Shown: positions 10,980-24,300, numbered from the stretch's first letter. The stretch is 64,000 nt of DNA from Imbricaverruca yamaguchii (GCA_034440575.1 JAOTOL010001646.1:345501-409500), one strand, 5' to 3'. Notes: generated from the sequence alone by a model not told the origin. Numbers and translations: made by a program.

Positions 10980-12306
10980 GGATGAAAATTTTACAAAGCC
11001 AATGCCAAAGCCAGTAGTTTTAGAATGTCATAAAGTTAAATCGGAGGTCAATAGTTAAGATGTTATAAAACCAAAGGTGAAAAATTAAGGTGTCCCAAGA
11101 GATCACATGGAGTTCAGAAAACTGCCCAGGAACTGAACCAGAAACTGAAAATAGATAACCAGGACCCCCGTGAAAAAGTCGCATTGGAGCTCAATCCTAA
11201 TGTTGGAACTAAAATATGCAGCGGGGCTCTAGAATAATACTGATACGCCGAAAACGAACCAAGGCCCTTCAATGTGCACAAAGATCGGCAAAAAGCAATA
11301 GGCTTAAAATTTGTGCTGCGGCCAAATATTAGGAGCAAGCGATTACAAGCAGCAAACAGTTACAGACAAGCAATTACAAGCAAAAACACAATGGAAGCCC
11401 TCAAATCACATCGGGCCCCAAATGCAGCATGAACGACGAAAAAGCTGGGCCCGCAAAAGCTGCAAGGCGTTAAAATAAAAAAAACGCGTCGGCACTAAAT
11501 ACACACATCGGGACATTCGAATTCTCGCCGTTCCCTGAAAGCCATCATGGATCTACACGAAAAGCAACAAAACCATGAAAAGCGCGGGTCCCAAAAATTG
11601 TCTGGGCACAACAATCCGCTGAGAGCCCTAAAGCATTAGTAGACGAAAAATAAAAATGGCACAAAGAAAAAAACACCGAACCAGTGCCTTGGCTTGGTCG
11701 TCAATAGGGAGCATATTTAAATGCAAATATTATATACATCAAACCCCAGTGGACTGTCAGGATTTCGTTTCCGCCAGAAAATGTGGGAAGAATCGCTTTT
11801 GAATTGAATGCATGAAATTTTCCAAGCGGACCGCTACAAAAATAATTCCAATACGTTCAATATGACATTGTGGCAATTAGTAAAGCACATAGGGCCAGCT
11901 AAAACTGCAGAACCACGCGGAGTGTGGTGAACGCGCTGAATGTGTAATGTGGGTGTGTAAGTGCATGCACGCTGGCATTGTAGAGACCGGCATTATAAAC
12001 GGAAATGCATGAAATAAAAAATAACGCACTTATAAGCGACTCGTACAGTTGTAATTTCAGCAGTGTCAGCTGACTTGTCAAGAGGTGACACAAAATCCTT
12101 TGAACAGAGTGGGAGTGAGGGTAGCATCCGGTGACTTAGAATCGATGATTGGTCGGGTAGACTGGTGGTAGATTTGACCCTATCTGCTGGAAATTGAATT
12201 TGTTCCTAATTATTTTGATAAGAAGGCACCTTTAAAAAATAGTTTCTGAAATCCTGTTGCTTTTAAAAAAATAAGTGCAAGTGGTCCCCCTCCAGAGCCA
12301 TCACTG
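10980..12306 (+). mobile_element. Fragment of a foldback-like element (21-bp array plus unique block)
   Basis: Positions ~10,980-11,700 are a decayed array of ~21-bp units (GCATTGGAGCTCAATCC type). They are followed by a unique block, 11,745-12,260, that aligns to 50,940-51,250 and then 51,940-52,160 of the larger element at 48.6 kb. Shared segments include TGTAATTTCAGCAG and a region resembling GGTGGTAGATT. The right end GAGCCATCACTG resembles the CACTG end of the larger copy. The inverted right-hand array is missing here. Confidence 0.55.
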
Positions 12307-12446
12307 CCTGTAGCATCACATGTGACGCTCTGGCGTCTGGCGAGCATCTGGTTTATCGAACTGTCGAAATATAATGCATAAATACAGCGGCCTGGTGAAA
12401 GAGCGCCTGGCGAGACGGCTGGATGTCTGCTATGGATCACTGGAGC

Positions 12447-15400
12447 CATGTGCACCGACACATCCCACCACCTGACACTAGTATGGTGTGTACTGACACA
12501 TCTTACCACCTGACACTGAAGTGTGGTGTGTACTGACACATCCCACCACCTGACACTAGTGTGGTGTGTACTGACACATCTTACCACCTGACACTAGTGT
12601 GGTGTGTACTGACACATCCCACCACCTGACACTAGTGTGGTGTGTACTGACACATCTTACCACCTGACACTGAAGTGTGGTGTGCACCGACACATCCCAC
12701 CACCTGACACTAGTGTGGTGTGTACTGACACATCTCACCACCTGACACTAGTATGGTGTGTACTGACACATCTTACCACCTGACACTGTAGTGTGGTGTG
12801 TACTGACACATCTCACCACCTGACACTGTAGTGTGGTGTGCACCGACACATCGCACCACCTGACACTGTAGTGTGGTGTGTACTGACACATCCCACCACC
12901 TGACACTGTAGTGTGATGTGTACTGACACATCTCACCACCTGACACTGAAGTGTGGTGTGCACTGACACATCCCCCACCTGACACTGTAGTGTGGTGTGT
13001 ACTGACACATCCCACCACCTGACACTAGTGTGGTGTGTACTGACACATCTTACCACCTGACACTGTAGTGTGGTGTGTACTGACACATCCCACCACCTGA
13101 CACTAGTGTGGTGTGTACTGACACATCTTACCACCTGACACTGAAGTGTGGTGTGCACCGACACATCCCACCACCTGACACTGAAGTGTGGTGTGCACCG
13201 ACACATCCCACCACCTGACACTGTAGTGTGGTGTGTACTGACACATCTCACCACCTGACACTAGTATGGTGTGTACTGACACATCCCACCACCTGACACT
13301 GAAGTGTGGTGTGTACTGACACATCCTCACCACCTGACACTGTAGTGTGGTGTGTACTGACACATCTTACCACCTGACACTGAAGTGTGGTGTGCACCGA
13401 CACATCCCCCACCTGACACTGTAGTGTGGTGTGTACTGACACATCCACCACCTGACACTGAAGTGTGGTGTGCACCGACACATCCCCCACCTGACACTGT
13501 AGTGTGGTGTGTACTGACACATCCCCACCTGACACTTAGTGTGGTGTGTACTGACACATCCACCACCTGACACTGTAGTGTGGTGTGTACTGACACATCT
13601 TACCACCTGACACTGTAGTGTGGTGTGCACCGACACATCCCCGCCTGACACTTAGTGTGGTGTGTACTGACACATCCCCCACCTGACACTGTAGTGTGGT
13701 GTGCACCGACACATCCCACCACCTGACACTAGTGTGGTGTGTACTGACACATCTTACCACCTGACACTGAAGTGTGGTGTGCACCGACACATCCCCCACC
13801 TGACACTAGTGTGGTGTGTACTGACACATCCCACCACCTGACACTGTAGTGTGGTGTGCACCGACACATCCCACCACCTGACACTGTAGTGTGGTGTGTA
13901 CTGACACATCTTACCACCTGACACTGAAGTGTGGTGTGCACCGACACATCCCACCACCTGACACTGTAGTGTGGTGTGTACTGACACATCTCACCACCTG
14001 ACACTGTAGTGTGGTGTGTACTGACACATCCCACCACCTGACACTAAGTGTGGTGTGTACTGACACATCCCCCACCTGACACTGTAGTGTGGTGTGTACT
14101 GACACATCCCACCACCTGACACTAGTGTGGTGTGTACTGACACATCTTACCACCTGACACTGTAGTGTGGTGTGTACTGACACATCCCACCACCTGACAC
14201 TGTAGTGTGGTGTGTACTGACACATCCCACCACCTGACACTGAAGTGTGGTGTGTACTGACACATCCCCCACCTGACACTGTAGTGTGGTGTGTACTGAC
14301 ACATCCCACCACCTGACACTAGTGTGGTGTGTACTGACACATCTTACCACCTGACACTGTAGTGTGGTGTGTACTGACACATCCCACCACCTGACACTAG
14401 TGTGGTGTGCACCGACACATCCCACCACCTGACACTGTAGTGTGGTGTGTACTGACACATCCCACCACCTGACACTAGTGTGGTGTGTACTGACACATCC
14501 CACCACCTGACACTGTAGTGTGGTGTGTACTGACACATCTCACCACCTGACACTGTAGTGTGGTGTGTACTGACACATCCCACCACCTGACACTGTAGTG
14601 TGGTGTGTACTGACACATCCCACCACCTGACACTGTAGTGTGGTGTGTACTGACACATCCCACCACCTGACACTGTAGTGTGGTGTGTACTGACACATCC
14701 CACCACCTGACACTAGTGTGGTGTGTACTGACACATCTTACCACCTGACACTGTAGTGTGGTGTGTACTGACACATCCACCACCTGACACTGTAGTGTGG
14801 TGTGCTGACACATCCCACCACCTGACACTAGTGTGGTGTGTACTGACACATCCCACCACCTGACACTGTAGTGTGGTGTGTACTGACACATCCCACCACC
14901 TGACACTGTAGTGTGGTGTGTACTGACACATCCCACCACCTGACACTGTAGTGTGGTGTGTACTGACACATCCCACCACCTGACACTGTAGTGTGGTGTG
15001 ACTGACACATCCACCACCTGACACTGTAGTGTGGTGTGTACTGACACATCCCACCACCTGACACTGTAGTGTGGTGTGTACTGACACATCCCACCACCTG
15101 ACACTGTAGTGTGGTGTGTACTGACACATCCCACCACCTGACACTGTAGTGTGGTGTGTACTGACACATCCCACCACCTGACACTGTAGTGTGGTGTGTA
15201 CTGACACATCCCACCACCTGACACTAGTGTGGTGTGTACTGACACATCCCACCACCTGACACTGTAGTGTGGTGTGTACTGACACATCCCACCACCTGAC
15301 ACTGTAGTGTGGTGTGTACTGACACATCCCACCACCTGACACTGTAGTGTGGTGTGTACTGACACATCCCACCACCTGACACTGTAGTGTGGTGTGTACT

Positions 15401-18273
15401 GACACATCCCACCACCTGACACTGTAGTGTGGTGTGTACTGACACATCCCACCACCTGACACTTAGTGTGGTGTGTACTGACACATCCTCACCACCTGAC
15501 ACTGTAGTGTGGTGTGTACTGACACATCCCACCACCTGACACTGTAGTGTGGTGTGTACTGACACATCCCACCACCTGACACTGTAGTGTGGTGTGTACT
15601 GACACATCCCACCACCTGACACTGTAGTGTGGTGTGTACTGACACATCCCACCACCTGACACTGTAGTGTGGTGTGTACTGACACATCCCACCACCTGAC
15701 ACTGTAGTGTGGTGTGTACTGACACATCCACCACCTGACACATCCACCACCTGACACTGTAGTGTGGTGTGTACTGACACATCCCACCACCTGACACTGT
15801 AGTGTGGTGTGTACTGACACATCCACCACCTGACATACATCCCACCACCTGACACTGTAGTGTGGTGTGTACTGACACATCCCACCACCTGACACTTAGT
15901 GTGGTGTGTACTGACACATCCCACCACCTGACACTGTAGTGTGGTGTGTACTGACACATCCCACCACCTGACACTGTAGTGTGGTGTGTACTGACACATC
16001 CCACCACCTGACACTTCACACATCCACCACCTGACACTAGTGTGGTGTGTACTGAACATCCACCACCTGACACTGTAGTGTGGTGTGTACTGACACATCC
16101 ACCACCTGACACTAGTGTGGTGTGTACTGACACATCCCACCACCTGACACTGTAGTGTGGTGTGTACTGACACATCCCACCACCTGACACTAGTGTGGTG
16201 TGTACTGACACATCTCACCACCTGACACTGTAGTGTGGTGTGTACTGACACATCCCACCACCTGACACTGTAGTGTGGTGTGCACCGACACATCCCACCA
16301 CCTGACACTGTAGTGTGGTGTGTACTGACACATCCCACCACCTGACACTGTAGTGTGGTGTGTACTGACACATCCCACCACCTGACACTGTAGTGTGGTG
16401 TGTACTGACACATCCCACCACCTGACACTAGTGTGGTGTGTACTGACACATCCCACCACCTGACACTGTAGTGTGGTGTGTACTGACACATCCCACCACC
16501 TGACACTGTAGTGTGGTGTGTACTGACACATCCCACCACCTGACACTGTAGTGTGGTGTGTACTGACACATCCCACCACCTGACACTGTAGTGTGGTGTG
16601 TACTGACACATCCCACCACCTGACACTGTAGTGTGGTGTGTACTGACACATCCCACCACCTGACACTGTAGTGTGGTGTGTACTGACACATCCCACCACC
16701 TGACACTGTAGTGTGGTGTGTACTGACACATCCCACCACCTGACACTGTAGTGTGGTGTGTACTGACACATCCCACCACCTGACACTGTAGTGTGGTGTG
16801 TACTGACACATCTCACCACCTGACACTGTAGTGTGGTGTGTACTGACACATCCCACCACCTGACACTGTAGTGTGGTGTGCACCGACACATACCACCACC
16901 TGACACTGTAGTGTGGTGTGTACTGACACATCCCACCACCTGACACTGTAGTGTGGTGTGTACTGACACATCCCACCACCTGACACTGTAGTGTGGTGTG
17001 TACTGACACATCCCACCACCTGACACTGTAGTGTGGTGTGTACTGACACATCCCACCACCTGAAGTGTGTGTGTACTGACACATCCCACCACCTGACACT
17101 AGTGTGGTGTGTACTGACACATCCCACCACCTGACACTGTAGTGTGGTGTGTACTGACACATCACCTACCACCTGACACTAGTGTGGTGTGTACTGACAC
17201 ATCCCACCACCTGACACTGTAGTGTGGTGTGTACTGACACATCTTACCACCTGACACTGTAGTGTGGTGTGTACTGACACATCCCACCACCTGACACTGT
17301 AGTGTGGTGTGTACTGACACATCCCACCACCTGACACTAGTGTGGTGTGTACTGACACATCTCACCACCTGACACTGTAGTGTGGTGTGCACCGACACAT
17401 CCCACCACCTGACACTGTAGTGTGGTGTGTACTGACACATCCCACCACCTGACACTAGTGTGGTGTGTACTGACACATCCCACCACCTGACACTGTAGTG
17501 TGGTGTGTACTGACACATCCCACCACCTGACACTGTAGTGTGGTGTGTACTGACACATCCTCACCACCTGACACTGCAGTGTGGTGTGTACTGACACATC
17601 CCTCCACCTGACACTGTAGTTTGGTGTGTACTGACACATCCCACCACCTGACACTGTAGTGTGGTGTGTACTGACACATCCCACCACCTGACACTGAGTG
17701 TGGTGTGCTGACACATCCCACCACCTGACACTGCAGTGTGGTGTGTGCTGACACATCCCTCCACCTGACACTGTAGTGTGGTGTGTACTGGCACATCCCA
17801 CCACCTGACACATCCCACCACCTGACACTGGTGTGGTGTGTACTGACACATCCCACCACCTGACACTAGTGTGGTGTGTACTGACACATCTTACCACCTG
17901 ACACTGTAGTGTGGTGTGTACTGACACATCTCACCACCTGACACTGTAGTGTGGTGTGTACTGACACATCCCACCACCTGACACTGTAGTGTGGTGTGTA
18001 CTGACACATCCCACCACCTGACACTGTAGTGTGGTGTGTACTGACACATCCCACCACCTGACACTGTAGTGTGGTGTGTACTGACACATCCCACCACCTG
18101 ACACTGTAGTGTGATGTGTACTGACACATCTCACCACCTGACACTGTAGTGTGGTGTGTACTGACACATCCCACCACCTGACACTGTAGTGTGGTGTGTA
18201 CTGACACATCCCACCACCTGACACTGTAGTGTGATGTGTACTGATACATCTCACCACTTGGCACTGTAGTGTG
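12447..18273. repeat. Giant 40-bp minisatellite (~145 units)
   Basis: The main unit begins TGACACTGTAGTGTGGTGTG and ends ACATCCCACCACC (40 bp). A 38-bp variant has TGACACTAGTGTGG, and another has GAAGTGTGGTGTGCACCG. The left ~2 kb and right ~1 kb mix variants, while about 14.4-17.0 kb is nearly homogeneous. Each unit holds two short inverted repeats, ACACT..AGTGT and TGTGT....ACACA. There are no stops on the minus strand in most units, so long reading frames there are artefacts. Confidence 0.97.
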
Positions 18274-19315
18274 ATCAGTGAGCTTGCATGCATGCCGTCC
18301 ACTGCATTTTTGCAGGTTCGCGATACGATTTGGAAAATCCTATCAACTTCATAATTTTTAAGTGACCATTCCGTTACAGTGTCGGGTAAACTAGGTTTGG
18401 TGTGCAATGCCTGCTACCTTTTTATGAGGTCCGAAATGTAGGTTAATATATCATTCTCTTCAGGTACGGCATCAGTAGCAAAGCTTGTCTCAGGAGTTGT
18501 AACTGGCTACCGAGCTCATTGGGGACAGCGGGGAAACCGTCGGAGCCGACCAGTCTCACCCCGCCCCCGCCGCCCTGCCCCGCCCGCCCCCCCCACTCCA
18601 CCCACCCGCCCACGTAACGATAAAACAATGAGAAATGGCCGCTGATTTGAGGTATAGCCATGGCTGGGGAGGGTACGTCCACTAGTCGGGATTCTAGGTG
18701 AGGTCTTGATCCAGGGAGGAGGTCAAAGTAAATTGGCTCGAATACCCTTAGAGGAGAATTCGAGTATTAACAGGTGGGTGTCACTGGCATTGGTTTCGCC
18801 GTTTTTTTTGTATAAAGAATATACTGAACGTTGCACTAATACCGCAGTTAGCACCGATGAAGGTGAATTTTTTCCCAAATTCTTAGTACTTTGAAGTGGA
18901 TCGTGTAGAATCCACGTGAAATTGGAATAGTATAGTTCATGTCAAACTAGAGTTGTATAGTTCACGTCAAACTGGAGTTTTCAAGATAAATGGATCAGGA
19001 TCATTGTCTGGATAAGCATAAGCTCACATATCACGCCCATCAGTAACGAGCATAGTTGCACAGCCTGTTCAGTTGCATTTCTGAGTCGACTATTAGCTTC
19101 GTTGTTGAGCCAGCTAGGTTGAAAAGGGGTTCAGTATGTGTCTGATATGTAGCTGATGTGAGGCTATGCCCATGCGTCTCACTGATGGAATGCAGACATG
19201 TCGAGTGTGATTTCCCGGCCTCATACCTCACCAGCATCTCGCAGCAGTGTGATCATGTAACGTGGCACTTCCTGTGGATCAATCACCGATTGGTTTGTGA
19301 GCGCAACATGACTGG
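18274..19315. other. Spacer with C-rich tract, no gene seen
   Basis: Contains a C-rich tract at 18,556-18,612 whose minus strand carries many GGG runs. Nothing else recognised. Confidence 0.6.
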
Positions 19316-20222
19316 CGTCAAGTCCAATGTGACCACGTGACTGGCGTCCTGTCCAATGTGACCACGTGACTGGCGTCCTGTCCAACGTGACCACACGACT
19401 GGCGTCCTGTCCAACGTGACCACACGACTGGCGTCCTGTCCAACGTGACCACACGACTGGCGTCCTGTCCAACGTGACCACACGACTGGCGTCCTGTCCA
19501 ACGTGACCACACGACTGGCGTCCTGTCCAACGTGACCACACGACTGGCGTCCTGTCCAATGTGACCACACGACTGGCGTCCTGTCCAACGTGACCACACG
19601 ACTGACATCCTGTCCAACGTGACCACCGACTGGCTTAACGTGACCACACGACTGGCGTCCTGTCCAACGTGACCACACGACTGGCGTCCTGTCCAACGTG
19701 ACCACACGACTGGCGTCCTGTCCAACGTGACCACACGACTGGCGTCCTGTCCAACGTGACCACACGACTGGCGTCCTGTCCAACGTGACCACACGACTGG
19801 CGTCCTGTCCAACTGACCACATTGTGACCACACGACTGGCGTCCTGTCCAACGTGACCACACGACTGGCGTCCTGTCCAACGTGACCACACGACTGGCGT
19901 CCTGTCCAACGTGACCACACGACTGGCGTCCTGTCCAACGTGACCACACGACTGGCGTCCTGTCCAACGTGACCACACGACTGGCGTCAAGTCCAATGTG
20001 ACCACACGACTGGCGTCCTGTCCAACGTGACCACACGACTGGCGTCCTGTCCAACGTGACCACACGACTGGCGTCCTGTCCAACGTGACCACACGACTGG
20101 CGTCCTGTCCAACGTGACCACACGACTGGCGTCCTGTCCAATGTGACCACACGACTGGCGTCCTGTCCAACGTGACCACACGACTGGCGTCCTGTCCAAT
20201 GTGATCACGCGACTGGCGAACT
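19316..20222. repeat. 29-bp minisatellite (~31 units)
   Basis: The unit starts CGTGACCACACGACTGG and ends CGTCCTGTCCAA, 29 bp. Units are nearly identical with a few indels near 19,620-19,640 and 19,810-19,830. CGTG/CACG gives a short inverted repeat in each unit. The array lies upstream of DDAH. Confidence 0.95.
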
Positions 20223-20804
20223 GTCCAGACTTGGTCATCCTTAAGATTCGTGTTGGTATGTGTGACTATGTACTGCTGCTATCGACCTGGTTGTGTTGAT
20301 CATTTCTCGCGTAATAGCTGGTCGGGAGTGATAAGTGTGGATCAAATCAATTAACATATCGTCAACCGGCAGCAGTTTTTCTCGGGGTGGTTAGAACTAA
20401 AAAAGGAGACTGCTGCACTCATTGTGTACTTAAATTGGCCTCTAGTGTGAGGCATTCTAGTTGAGCGCTCCATGCGTGAGGTGTTTGAATCTGCCAAAAA
20501 TTAATTCAGCTTTTTTCATCTCAGTCCGGAGGATTTGCCTCTTTCGTTGCTCTGAACACGCCTCTACGGTTCACGAGCCCGGTTTCTGCTTTGTTTATTC
20601 TGGTGTCTATGTCTGCTGGTAATGGACGCCACTCGCCGCATGCCAGTGCTCTGGCGGCGGTGTATCCCAGCTGGCCCCGTCCGCTCGTGCCGCTCTGCAG
20701 TGTCAGTGTACAACGGACACCCGCCCCAGTGTACAGCGGACACCCGCTCCTCGCCCATCTCCACATCTCCGCACCTGCGCCGACCTCGTGTCGCCAGCCC
20801 GGCG

Positions 20805-21056
20805 ATGTTCCGTTGTGTGTCGCTGTTGGCCGGCGGCCGGCTGTCGTGCAGCAGCCTGCCGTCCGCAGTGTTCCCCGCATCTCTACTGCGTGCCGCCTCG
20901 GCCGCGGGCCCTCGCCGGCCGCTGTCCGCCGACGGTCGGCCGTGGCCCGGTGTCCGGCCGTGGCCCGGTGTCCGGCCGGCACACCCCCGGCCGCCGGACG
21001 CCCACCTGACCCGGCTGACCGTCCGCCGGCTGTGTGACGACAGGCCGGCCGCCGAC
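20805..21056 (+). other. Possible in-frame N-terminal extension of DDAH
   Basis: An ATG at 20,805 is in frame with the DDAH start at 21,057, with 84 open codons between. The stretch begins MFRCVSLLAGGRLSC. It is rich in Arg, Ser, Leu and Ala and lacks Asp/Glu for about its first 40 residues, which is typical of mitochondrial presequences. A short duplication gives RPWPGVRPWPGV. It could equally be GC-rich 5' untranslated sequence. The upstream stretch 20,223-20,804 shows nothing else. Confidence 0.35.
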
Positions 21057-21332
21057 ATGGCCACCTTCGGCCGCTACACGCACGCCATCGTGTGCCGCGT
21101 GCCCAACTCGTTCCGCGACTCTGCGGTCGGCCTGTCGGCGGAGCCCAGCCTGGACGAGGCGCGCCGCCAGCACGAGGCGTACGTGCGCACGCTGCGCCAG
21201 CTCGACGTGGACGTGATCGAGCTGCCGGCCGACGAGAAGCACCCGGACTGCGTGTTCGTCGAGGACTGCGCCGTCGTGTGCAACGGCATCGCGCTGCTCT
21301 GTCGACCCGGCCACGAGAGTCGCCGCGGGGAG
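21057..21332 (+). CDS. DDAH1: DDAH exon 1 (codons 1-92)
   Basis: Encodes MATFGRYTHA to RPGHESRRGE, including the Glu-Asp pair of the active site. The exon ends CGCGGGGAG, followed by the donor GTGAGC. The exon's last ~10 nt and the donor recur in every unit of the following minisatellite. Confidence 0.94.
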
Positions 21333-24300
21333 GTGAGCCGACGGCGGGCGCCGTGGGGAGGTGGGCCGACGGCGGGCGCCGTGGGGAGGTGGGCCGACGG
21401 CGGGCGCCGTGGGGAGGTGGGCCGACGGCGGGCGCCGCGGGGAGGTGGGCGGCGACGGCGGGCGCCGCGGGAGGTGGCCGACGGCGGGCGCCGTGGGGAG
21501 GTGGGCCGACGGCGGGCGCCGCGGGGAGGTGGGCCGACGGCGGGCGCCGCGGGGAGGTGGGCCGACGGCGGGCGCCGCGGGGAGGTGGGCCGACGGCGGG
21601 CGCCGCGGGGAGGTGGGCCGACGGCGGGCGCCGGAGAGTGGGCCGACGGCGGGGAGGTGGGCCGACGGCGGGCGCCGTGGGGAGGTGGGCCGACGGCGGG
21701 CGCCGTGGGGAGGTGGGCCGACGGCGGGCGCCGCGGGGAGGTGGGCCGACGGCGGGCGCCGCGGGGAGGTGGGCCGACGGCGGGCGCCGTGGGGAGGTGG
21801 GCCGACGGCGGGCGCCGCGGGGAGGTGGCCGACGGCGGGCGCCGCGGGGCGGCGCCGCGGGGGGCCGACGGCGGGCCGACGGCGGGCGCCGTGGGGGGCC
21901 GACGGCGGGCGCCGCGGGAGGTGGGCCGACGGCGGGCGCCCGCGGGGAGGTGGGCCGACGGCGGGCGCCGCGGGGAGGTGGGCCGACGGCGGGCGCCGCG
22001 GGGAGGTGGGCCGACGGCGGGCGCCGTGGGGAGGTGGGCCGACGGCGGGCGCCGCGGGGAGGTGGGCCGACGGCGGGCGCCGCGGGAGGGGGCCGACGGC
22101 GGGCGCCGACGGCGGGCGCGCCGGGGGAGGTGGGCCGACGGCGGGCGCCGCGGGGAGGTGGGCCGACGGCGGGCGCCGCGGGGAGGTGGGCCGACGGCGG
22201 GCGCCGCGGGAGGTGGGCCGACGGCGGGCGCCGCGGGGAGGTGGGCCGACGGCGGGCGCCGGGGGAGGTGGGCCGACGGCGGGCGCCGCGGGGAGGTGGC
22301 CGACGGCGGGCCCGGGAGGTGGGCCGACGGCGGGCGCCGCGGGGAGGTGAGCCGACGGCGGGCGCCGTGGGGAGGTGGGCCGACGGCGGGCGCCGCGCTG
22401 CACTCATGGCGTCCAGAGGCACTGGGATCTACGTGTTGCGCAGTGAAGGGTCGTGAGACGCCCCTGGCTGCAGGTGTGGCTCTGGGGGGAGGGGGATGAC
22501 AAGCATCAGTTTCAATAACTATAGGGAGATGTGTCGAGGGTTTGTTCGCTGAGTTTGTGCTGACGAAAGCCTGGTATGGGCGCTGTATGACCGAAGACTA
22601 AGCCCAAACAACCAACCAACGAAAGCCTGGTGTTGGTGTGAGTCGCCAGCGGGTGCCAGATATGTCGGGGGAAGAACGTGTTGCCGGGCGGAGCGGCTGG
22701 TGGGCTGCGGGGAGTTAAGCTGCGGCTGGGGTGGGGAGTTAAGTGTGAATGCATGTAGCTCCTGGACTTTTCTCTTGCGATGACAATGGAACATCCTGCA
22801 GGTGGGGTCTCTGGCCTACTTATGTATGTGCACGGCGTTGTTACAGATAGTGAACGCTGGTCTATTGTGGCTCATCGACGATTCCTTCTGTGTTTTCTTC
22901 TGGCCAGGTGGACACCATCCGTGCAGTAATTAAGAAGGAGCTGGAGCTGCCAATAGTGGAGGTGTTGGACCCCAAAGCGACACTGGATGGTGGAGACGTG
23001 CTCTTCACTGGTACGTCACTGCAACCTCCCCCGTTCCGTTTCCGTTGACGGTTTGTGAATGCAATGTATTCGGTCATGAACTCTGTATTCATGTACGCTG
23101 CACCCAACAGGTGTCTTTTTTGCAGCCTCCCCGTTCTCATCGAATAGTCGTGGGGAGCCGTAAGTTCGCGCGGTCAGCGAGCCTTGAACTCACAACCCTT
23201 TGGTCACGAGGAGGACGCGCTTACCACTCCATCGGCCCTAATGTGAATGTGATACCAAATACAGTGCCCGTTAATGCCCATACTGTGTCCTTCGTCCACG
23301 TTGCATGTTTTCTTCACATTTCGTTGATTAGCGTATTACGATTCAGCATCGTTCTCGATCCGATGCTCGCGTTTGTACTGCTCCTGATACTGATTCTGGG
23401 TCAATGGAAGTGAGATCGGGCACGGCATGGTCCACATCCCAGTGGTGGTAGAATCGGTGGTGATTTCCGCCCACATCCCGGTGGTGGTAGAATCGGTGGT
23501 GGTTTCCAGTATGGGAGCACATTGGCTGCTAGTCATTAGGCGAACTGGTTCCTCGAATTCTTGGATGAGCTGGACGACGTAGATTGGGGATTCCTAAGCG
23601 ATTCATGCATGATGGTTGAAGAGGTTCGAAATTGCTAACTGTGCTCACCCATAGAAGCCGATGTGAATTATGGTCCGTGGCCAGGCTGAGTTATAGTCCG
23701 CGGCTCATCTCTGGAGTAGTTTGTGACTCGACCGGGATGCAACCCATGCCACTATTGGCACACAGGCCGTGCTACTCCTGGCACACACCTCGTGCCACTA
23801 CTGGCACACAGCCGGTGCCACTCCTGGCACATAGCTGGTGTCTCGACCGGCACACACCTCGTGCCACTATTGGCACACAGTCCGTGCCACTACTGTGGCA
23901 CGGTTTCTGGCTAACCTGAAGGTCCGCTCATGAGCCGTCTGCTGTACGACTGGCGGCCCGCCGCCGCCACTATTCACTGTGGCGCTCGGTGACGGTGCGC
24001 GCCTGTCGGCGGCTCCAGCAGCCGACCCAGCCGGAGCGGCTGCCGACGCCTCTGCCACGGCCGGCGACTGGCGGCGCCTCTGCCACGGCCGGCGACTGGC
24101 GGCGCCTCTGCCACGGCCGGCGACTGGCGGCGCCTCTGCCACGGCCGGCGACTGGCGGCGCCTCTGCCACGGCCGGCGACTGGCGGCGCCTCTGCCACGG
24201 CCGGCGACTGGGCTGTGATGCGCCGCGCGAGCTCCGCCTGATGAGTTCAATTGGCGGCTGGCCGGCCGGGCAATGGCACGCCGGAAACGAGGCCAACGGT

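Noticed and set aside
12447..18273. CRISPR-like array
   Set aside because: Units are directly adjacent without unique spacers, and the DNA is eukaryotic.
12210..18407. Long minus-strand open frames (up to 448 codons) rich in CVSTHHTTVSGG-like repeats
   Set aside because: They are products of a 40-bp unit that lacks stops; the unit is not a multiple of three, so all three frames read through. No splice or codon evidence.
19221..20238. Repetitive minus-strand proteins (TLDRTPVVWSRW-type)
   Set aside because: Translation of the 29-bp minisatellite in rotating frames.
20521..22499. Open frames over 600 codons on both strands across the 28-bp array
   Set aside because: The repeat has no stop in any frame; the true coding part is DDAH exon 1, which ends at 21,332.
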